Made by a program: the position numbers and the translations under genes. The notes under the pieces were generated by a model that was not told the DNA's origin, did no database searches, and saw only the letters and a list, made by a program, of their open reading frames with translations. Shown in pieces: positions 58,450-64,000 of a stretch of DNA of 64,000 bases. Source of the stretch: Brachionus manjavacas (Eukaryota > Rotifera > Eurotatoria > Ploima > Brachionidae); the NCBI GenBank assembly GCA_019054805.1, contig JAHQIY010000003.1, forward strand, positions 186,001-250,000. The letters are read 5' to 3'. The number at the start of each line of letters is the position of its first letter. Positions within the stretch are counted from its first letter, which is position 1.

Positions 58450-58731
58450 TAATAGACCACACGGATAACACTAACGGACGGACACGACAAGCAATTTAAC
58501 AATTTAAAAACAATTTTTTACCTGATTCGAACCAATTTTTGTACACTTTTCTATTTATACGGAATGAGCAATTTTATTTACTTCGGCCTAATTTTTTTTT
58601 CTAAGTTTAGAACGGCCGTTTTCATACTTTTTAAAATAGAGAATCCCTTAACAATAAAACCTTTTATTTGTTAACTGATTTATAAACGTGGAACACCACA
58701 CGGAGCTAGCCAAAAACAATGCAAAAGAATT

Positions 58732-59600
58732 ATGGAGAAAAGCAAGAACCTTACCTTAAACGACGGTCGTTTAATATATCACGAATATGAAAACAAAGTG
58801 GGTAAAGACAAAGAAATACCAAAGCGTTGTATTCGCCTAAATCTCATCAAAAGTGCCCACTTATTAGGACATTTCGGAAATGTAAAGACCTATAAGTATC
58901 TTTGTGGAAATAACTGGTAAAGAGGAATGTACCGAGACGTCGAAAATTTTGTTAGAAATTGCCTTACTTGTAATCGACATCAGAAAACGCCGATTTGGGA
59001 TCATCCGGCTCTAACCTTGCCAATTAGAGATGTTGGTGATCGAGTCCAGATCGATTTGGTATTTGGCATTTCAAGAACAAAAAACGGGAACAAAAAAATC
59101 TGCGTGATTATAGAGTCTTGTGCAAAATTCCTCTACTTTTAAGCAATTAAGAGTAAGGAATCGGAAGAAAAAGCAAGAAAGTATTTTGAATACATTTCAA
59201 TTTTTGGATCATCGAAAGAACTCTTATCAGACCAAGGAAAAGAATTTCTTGACAAAATGATGGAAAAGTTGATCAAACTTTCGGGGACAGAAATACTAGT
59301 AACTTAACCATATCAACCCAGAGTCAACGGGGTAACTGAAAGAGTTTACCAAACTATTATGAATTCTTTACGCAAACACGCTGAAGAACTGGGACGAGTG
59401 GTTGGATTACATTAAGATTGCCTACAACACTCGAGTTCATTCAAGCACTGGGTTCTCACCTTACGAGTTGAAGTTTGGGAGACCATTTCTAGGTTTCAAT
59501 AATTGGAATTCCGAGACTGACAACGAACTTGAACTAATCAAAAGAGCAGCTCAGATAAAGAAACAATATGAGCAATTCCAAAAGCTTTATCAGACTTAGA
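58732..59600 (+). pseudogene. Integrase of the chromovirus, broken
   Basis: The zinc-binding domain HLLGHFGNVKTY...NCLTCNRH (H, H, C, C) is split by a stop at 58918-58920. The catalytic core keeps all three acidic residues: IDLVFG near 59050, LLSDQGKEF near 59225 and VTERV near 59335. Stops lie near 59140 and 59306, and a frameshift near 59390 leads into IAYNTRVHSSTGFSPYELKF. It belongs to the D,D(35)E family that inserts LTR-element DNA. Confidence 0.75.
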
Positions 59601-59689
59601 AAATAACCAGAAAAAACAAATTATCAGACAAAACAAAGCTAAAAATGTGTTAATCGAGTCACTGGAACCCGGAACAAAAGTTTTTTATT

Positions 59690-59795
59690 TAAAGAATACT
59701 TTGTAAAATGGGCTGACTACCCAGAAAGCGACAACTCTTGGGTTCGGGAGTCAGATTTGGTATCAAACGAATGCATTGATCAATACTTGCTGGCG
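59690..59795 (+). pseudogene. Chromodomain at the end of the chromovirus pol
   Basis: KEYFVKWADYPESDNSWVRE and following residues match the chromodomain core with two of the aromatic-cage positions visible (Y/F and W). The N-terminal strand is missing, lost in a deletion before it. The sequence ends abruptly near 59820, where GC-rich sequence of another element begins. Confidence 0.68.
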
Positions 59796-59819
59796 GTCGA
59801 TTCGCTTAGTAAACGAAAA

Positions 59820-60425
59820 TTAGCTGCACCGCTCTGCTGTCCGTAGCTAGCGCGTTGTTGGGACCGAACAGGTATAGCCAGTACCATTCCGAGCCCAACA
59901 CGGCCACAAGCGCTTCCTTCTCGCACTGGCTGTATCTTCGCTCGCCATCGGTAAGCGAACAGGATTAGAAGCACACGAATCTGCGGTCGTTCGGGTTGAC
60001 CTGCACCAGAATCGAGCTGAGTCCGACCGGCGTTCGTCATGCCATGTCTTGTCGAAGTAGGCCATGCACTTCGACCTAATCGATGCCTTGAGCCTCTTTA
60101 AAGCAAGCTGCTCGACGGCTTTCCACCTCAACGTTGCGCCCTTCTTGGTGAGCTGCCACAGGGGTACGGTGACGGTGTTCAGATGCGGAATGAATCTGGC
60201 GCTGAACTCCACAACGGCCAAGAAGCCCCGCAGGGCCTCGACGTCCTCGGGTGCCCTGGTTCGCGAAGCGCGCAGCATCGGTCCTCGGTCGGATGCCTTT
60301 GCTCGAGAAGCGAAGGCCAAAGAACGTGAGCTCCGACTTGAAAAACTTATTAGGATGGGCCGTGAGTCTAGCCGCCTGAGCACTCGCATGAAGTTCGAGC
60401 CATACCACGGTTTGCTCGAACTTAT
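59820..60425 (-). mobile_element. GC-rich Ty3/gypsy reverse transcriptase/RNase H fragment
   Basis: The minus strand encodes, across frames, FFKSELTFFGLRFSSKGIRP (the RT thumb boundary), then VEALRGFLAVVEFSARFIPH and VPLWQLTKKGATLRW (the connection), then pieces of RNase H. It has at least three frameshifts. The GC content is far above the surrounding DNA, with sharp borders at about 59820 and 60425. Both composition and sequence differ from the local chromovirus, so it is a separate insertion or a foreign fragment. Confidence 0.75.
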
Positions 60426-61204
60426 TTTTTTTTCTTAATTGTAAAATTTTGCTAAACAAAAATATTTTCCTAAACAATAATAAGATTCTTTTAATACATT
60501 TGGTTAAATTAATCAAAAAATTTGTTTCAATTGGTCTTAGGACAACTTTTAGAACTAGGGTTAGTTGCTAGGGTTATTTGGAAAATCGACCAACAATCTT
60601 TAAAATCCTTTTCTGGGCTCTACATGGTCTTATTTGTTTCACATCTCTACGACAACTTTTAAAAATCTGGACCGACTGACAGACAGATACGAACAACGTA
60701 TTACTAAGATTTTTGCTAGATAAATCTAGGCAACCCTACATAAATTTGAAGCGTATTGACTGCAATGATAAACTTCTTTCTGTTAGATTAAAAGGCATTT
60801 AAGCATTTTGGCATTTAGGGCTAAGCTATTTTTTAAGTTGATTTTAATCAATTGATTTTTTTTAGTTAAATTCATAAAAAAAATAAAAAAAAGTAAAAAT
60901 TTAACTTAATTATCGTGATTAATTTGAATATGCGTTGAATACATGGTTAATTAATCATCGTTATAAATAAACTTGAAATGTGACAAACTATAGAAATGTT
61001 TGAAGAAAAAGTTCAATCAAAAGAGAGACAGAGTTTTTATCGAGGAATCCTCCTTGATAATAATTGTGTCTATCATCAAAAAACCCTCAATTGAATATGT
61101 TTATCTTGGCTATCCTCACTTTCTGAGAAAAGCCAAAATTTTTTTTAATAAAACTTTTTTATAAAAAATTTTTAAATTAATCTTTTTGCTTTTTTTTAAA
61201 TTTT
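60426..61204. other. AT-rich spacer
   Basis: No coding sequence or element recognised. Confidence 0.5.
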
Positions 61205-61975
61205 CCTAATAAATTATATGTTTGATCTCAGTGACATACTGCAGAGACTCAAGGTAGCCAGCGGCTTGGTCAGCCTCCAATTTAAGATTCAAGTTCATCT
61301 CTTTTGCTCCAGGTCCATTAGATTTAAGCTTTGCTGAAATATGCGAATGTATGTTGTGATCAATGGAAAGTTTGGCAAATTTTTGCCTATTAGTCCTAAA
61401 TTGAGCTTGATCTCAAAGTCCTGGTACTCGATTTTTTCAATGTCATCCTGTTGATGTCGCTCCACACTTTTTCGCTCTACAAAATGTGCGTGTTCATTGC
61501 GTTGCAAAAAGCGCATGTTCATTGCGTCCTCACGTTCTTGGACTGTTAGTTGAAAAAAGTGGTCAAAAAGTTCAGAAAGAGCAGGTGGCACGAGTTCAGT
61601 TGTTTTAGTTTGCTTTGATGAATTTTTGGGTCAAATCGTGTCATATCGGGCTGTGAGTGACGGTGAAAAGGTCTGGCCTACTGGCCAATTGGAACACTTA
61701 ATTGAAGTCCAGCGCAAACAGCTGGTTGTGAATATGATGGTTCAAATTTTGGTCGGACTTTAGGCCCAGGCTTTTGTCATGGGAAGAAATTCCGAATTTG
61801 GTGGACATGAACAGACATTTGAAAAAGTTAATGACTATTTGTGAGACTTGGTGGTGCTGGACCTCGCCTTCGTAGTCCAACAGCTATGATATTTTGCTCA
61901 AAATGTGGTCGGAAAAAAGGCGGATTTTGTCTGTTATGGAAAAGTGCTAGTTGTTGACCACGCCGTACAGTAAAT
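61205..61975 (-). pseudogene. Fragment of an unrecognised host-type gene, with stops and shifts
   Basis: Minus-strand pieces with ordinary protein character: LLDYEGEVQHHQVSQIVINF and FGISSHDKSLGLKSDQ (61880-61698), then SELFDHFFQLTVQERED, DIEKIEYQDFEIKLNLGLIG and ITTYIRIFQQSLNLMDLE (61615-61310), then after a shift LNLKLEADQAAGYLESLQY (to 61220). They are separated by in-frame stops or one-base shifts, and all lie in the same direction. I could not assign the family. It is not MAP3K4. A link to the BIRC6 fragment is possible but unsupported. It is cut at about 61975 by an LTR element. Confidence 0.45.
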
Positions 61976-61983
61976 ATTAAAGG

Positions 61984-62830
61984 TATTTTCGATAGAATAG
62001 CTATTGATCTTGTGTTCGGCCTACCGTTTACTGAAGAAGGATTTCTCGGAGTCTTGGTAATAAGCGAATACCTTACCAAATATCCATACGTAGAACCTAT
62101 TAAAAGTAAAACAGCTATTGAAATTGCTGATCACCTATGGAAATTTATATGCTTGTTTGGTCCTCCTAAGGTTATTCTTTCAGATCAGGGGACAGAGTTT
62201 AACAACACTATCGTAGATAATCTTATTAAAAGAATTGGCGCTGAGCATGTTGTTACATCAGCATACCACCCTAGGACAAACGGTCAGGTTGAGAGATTGA
62301 ATGGAGAATTCGTTAAATGTTTAAGGCGACATTGTGAACAGAATACTGAAGACTGGCCAAAATGGATACCGTATGTGTTGCTAGCATAGAGAACTAGAGT
62401 ACATACATCAACATTATTCTCCCCATTCGAGTTAATGATCGGAAGAAAAATGAACGGATTTAGGAACTGGTCTTCTGTTGATTCAGAGTTTAAAGACAAC
62501 GCACTGGATGAACGAGTCTTGGAGATAAAATTTTTGATGGAAAAATCTTTTCCAGAAGCACTTCGTAACATCGAAAAAGGCAAGAATAAGCAAGTTAAAG
62601 CCCAAAACAAAATAAGACCAATTACTGAGGAAAAAATTCCAATAGGAACTAAGGAATGGATTAGTATACCAGGCATACAGAATAAGCTTCACCCTAAATA
62701 CCGTGGTCCGTTTACTGTAATAGGTCTAACGAAAAATGACAATTATATCGTGGAAGATGCATTAAAAAATGTATTAACAGATACCTTTCCACGGCAGCGA
62801 TTAAAAATTGACAACGTCAAAAACAACGGG
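61984..62830 (+). pseudogene. Ty3/gypsy integrase with GPY/F module
   Basis: Begins inside the catalytic core with the first Asp in RIAIDLVFGLPF, then the second in VILSDQGTEF and the Glu in NGQVERLNGEF, so the DDE triad is complete. One TAG (62387-62389) interrupts the core just before RTRVHTSTLFSPFEL. After it the frame from 62435 encodes the C-terminal GPY/F module (KLHPKYRGPFTVIGL) and PRQRLK. The zinc-binding domain and all of the upstream pol are absent: the element is 5' truncated at the border with the host-type pseudogene. Confidence 0.85.
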
Positions 62831-63514
62831 GAAACTAAAAATGTTATATTTGAAGTCGAAAAAATTTTAGACCATAGAATGGATAAAAATAAAAATTTAT
62901 GTAGTAAAAAATTTATCAAAGTAAGCACCTATACTAACTTTTTTGGAGCTAGAAGCAGTAAAAAAAGTGTAGACATACAAAAATTAAGTAAATTGGAATG
63001 TGAAATAATGGCACAATCTAAAACATGCAATGGTTTTTTAATATTTTGTAAAGATGGAAATTGTGAGTTTGACGAAAACCCAATTGAAAACTTCAAATGG
63101 CTTAGTACAGTTCTAACTACTGGATATTACTGTAGACTTCAAAAGACTAAAATAAGATATAAAAATAAAATATTCAATGAAATCTGCAATGCAGACAACT
63201 TAGAATGCAACCTTGGAGATTCAATACTTATATGGAATAAGGAAATAGTTAACTCTTGTCCATATAGATTATTCTCTTCGTTAAAACTTAATTTACCGTA
63301 CGATAAGATATTAAGCAACCCAAACGGAAATCAAATGTTTAAGGTAATTAAAATATTATTTGAATGCAATTTGAATATCTTTGAAACAAGCGAAGGACTT
63401 TTCTTAACATATAATAAGAGTAACCTAACACTGCTAAGTGAAAGTGAAAATGCAGTTCACGATTTGCTTTTAGCGGATTTAGACAGCAGAACTAAAAACG
63501 TTTACAATGATTGA
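62831..63514 (+). CDS. Cysteine-rich envelope-like region continuing the integrase frame
   Basis: The integrase frame runs on without a stop: first FEVEKILDHRMDK, which looks like the first strand of a chromodomain, then about 190 residues unlike any pol domain. These contain eight cysteines (LECEIMA; KTCNGFLIFC; GNCEF; GYYCRL; EICNADNLEC; NSCPYRLF) and GDSILIWNKEIV. A Cys-rich ectodomain downstream of pol is what envelope genes of Ty3/gypsy errantiviruses and related elements look like. I see no signal peptide because the start is fused to pol. The function is inferred. Confidence 0.45.
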   Translation, partial: ETKNVIFEVEKILDHRMDKNKNLCSKKFIKVSTYTNFFGARSSKKSVDIQKLSKLECEIMAQSKTCNGFLIFCKDGNCEFDENPIENFKWLSTVLTTGYYCRLQKTKIRYKNKIFNEICNADNLECNLGDSILIWNKEIVNSCPYRLFSSLKLNLPYDKILSNPNGNQMFKVIKILFECNLNIFETSEGLFLTYNKSNLTLLSESENAVHDLLLADLDSRTKNVYND

Positions 63515-63530
63515 TAAGGAAGAAATATGA

Positions 63531-64000
63531 AATTATAAACTTTCGACTATTAGAGCTTTTCGAGAGCACGAGGACAGGTTTAACGATAAAGTTGTAAAAG
63601 GTTATCTTACAAAAAATAACATTATAAGGAAAGATAATACGTTCAACTGTAATAATAAAATGAATTGGATAAGAAAAATTGGTGCGAAAATAGCAATTAT
63701 TAATAAAATAAATGTTACCATTATAAATTCAGTCAATTCTTTTACGATTAATTCATTAGACAGTGAATTGGACAAGTTGACTTTTGGACACGATTCTTCG
63801 ATCAATACGTTTAACTTAATAGACTACGAAAAGAATTTTTATTTTTCTAAAAATAAAAGTAACATTGTAATATACAGTTCAGATTTAGATACAAAATTCT
63901 TGCATAATATAAACGAGCTGATAACAAAAAATTATCGTTTAATAGAAAAATCAGGACTCCTGAGAATTATAATAATTACAGTCGCAGCATTCATGAGTTT
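63531..64000 (+). CDS. Open frame with a predicted membrane helix, cut by the window end
   Basis: Open from the TGA at 63528-63530 to the window end (156 codons), in a different frame from the preceding ORF. The first in-frame ATG is at 63660. It is Asn/Lys-rich, helical in the middle (INVTIINSVNSFTINSLDSE), and finishes with LLRIIIITVAAFMS, the beginning of a transmembrane helix. The position after the Cys-rich ORF and the late membrane segment suit the stem and anchor of an envelope-like protein, with a frame break between. The end is outside the window. Confidence 0.4.

Larger units (their letters stand above)
57114..59800 (+). mobile_element. Chromovirus (Ty3/gypsy) remnant lacking reverse transcriptase
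   Basis: Order along the strand: LTR end, primer-binding-like site (57120-57130), gag (57141-57956), zinc knuckle and protease (58000-58450), integrase (58732-59600) and chromodomain (about 59690-59795). The reverse transcriptase and RNase H that should lie between protease and integrase are absent: only about 280 bases separate them. Stops and frameshifts occur in every domain. It cannot be autonomous. Confidence 0.82.

Noticed and set aside
60064..60516. Three overlapping ORFs in the GC-rich island, on both strands
   Set aside because: High GC removes stop codons in all frames. Only the minus-strand frames carry reverse-transcriptase motifs, and they are broken.
1..64000. tRNA, rRNA or other structured RNA genes
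   Set aside because: No tRNA A/B boxes in a cloverleaf context or rRNA-like sequence were recognised by eye. A covariance-model scan would be needed to exclude them.

Overview
The window is animal nuclear DNA: AT-rich, with spliced genes, long introns full of transposon debris, LINE tails, LTR retrotransposon fragments and MITEs. The only intact host genes are two paralogues of the MAP3K4/MEKK4 kinase (Mekk1 in flies). A small invertebrate is likely. A rotifer is possible, but the sequence does not prove it.

Layout. Copy A of the kinase lies on the minus strand (42-13866) and copy B on the plus strand (40258-53269). Their 5' ends face each other across about 26 kb, so the pair is an inverted, divergently transcribed duplication. 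Exon order and intron phases match, and both proteins keep the catalytic motifs (about 1499 aa for A as modelled, 1649 aa for B). Most exon sequence and all the introns have diverged, but three patches are identical or nearly so at DNA level: 589 bp over the kinase N-lobe running into the next intron, 98 bp earlier in the same exon, and 419 bp in the first large exon. This patchwork is best explained by gene conversion between the inverted copies.

Introns. Each copy has collected its own insertions. Copy A carries LINE fragments, a DDE transposase remnant, a piggyBac-like TTAA-type element split by a LINE with a 13-bp target duplication, and a short MITE. Copy B carries a Mutator-like MITE with 9-bp target duplications, a short LINE insertion with a 13-14 bp duplication, a 175-bp ATTAT microsatellite, a solo LTR with a GTAC duplication, and an antisense LINE.

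Spacer (13.9-40.2 kb). It holds degenerate LTR-element gag, a frameshifted BIRC6 fragment, a decayed transposase with a RING-like finger, and a decayed coiled-coil gene with about 52-bp introns and a 452-bp repeated exon block. Then come three head-to-tail copies of a 4.29-kb unit. Each unit contains the 3' end of the coiled-coil remnant, a dispersed repeat and a dead Ty3/gypsy element. Both unit junctions carry the same 41-bp insertion built from copies of neighbouring sequence.

Right flank (53.3-64 kb). This is a graveyard of Ty3/gypsy chromoviruses: a minus-strand pol-end/LTR/gag junction, a plus-strand element missing its reverse transcriptase, a GC-rich reverse transcriptase fragment of different origin, and an integrase followed by a cysteine-rich envelope-like ORF that runs off the window. 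A broken host-like gene fragment (61.2-61.9 kb) ends at that last element. Apart from the two kinases, nothing here looks like a working pathway.
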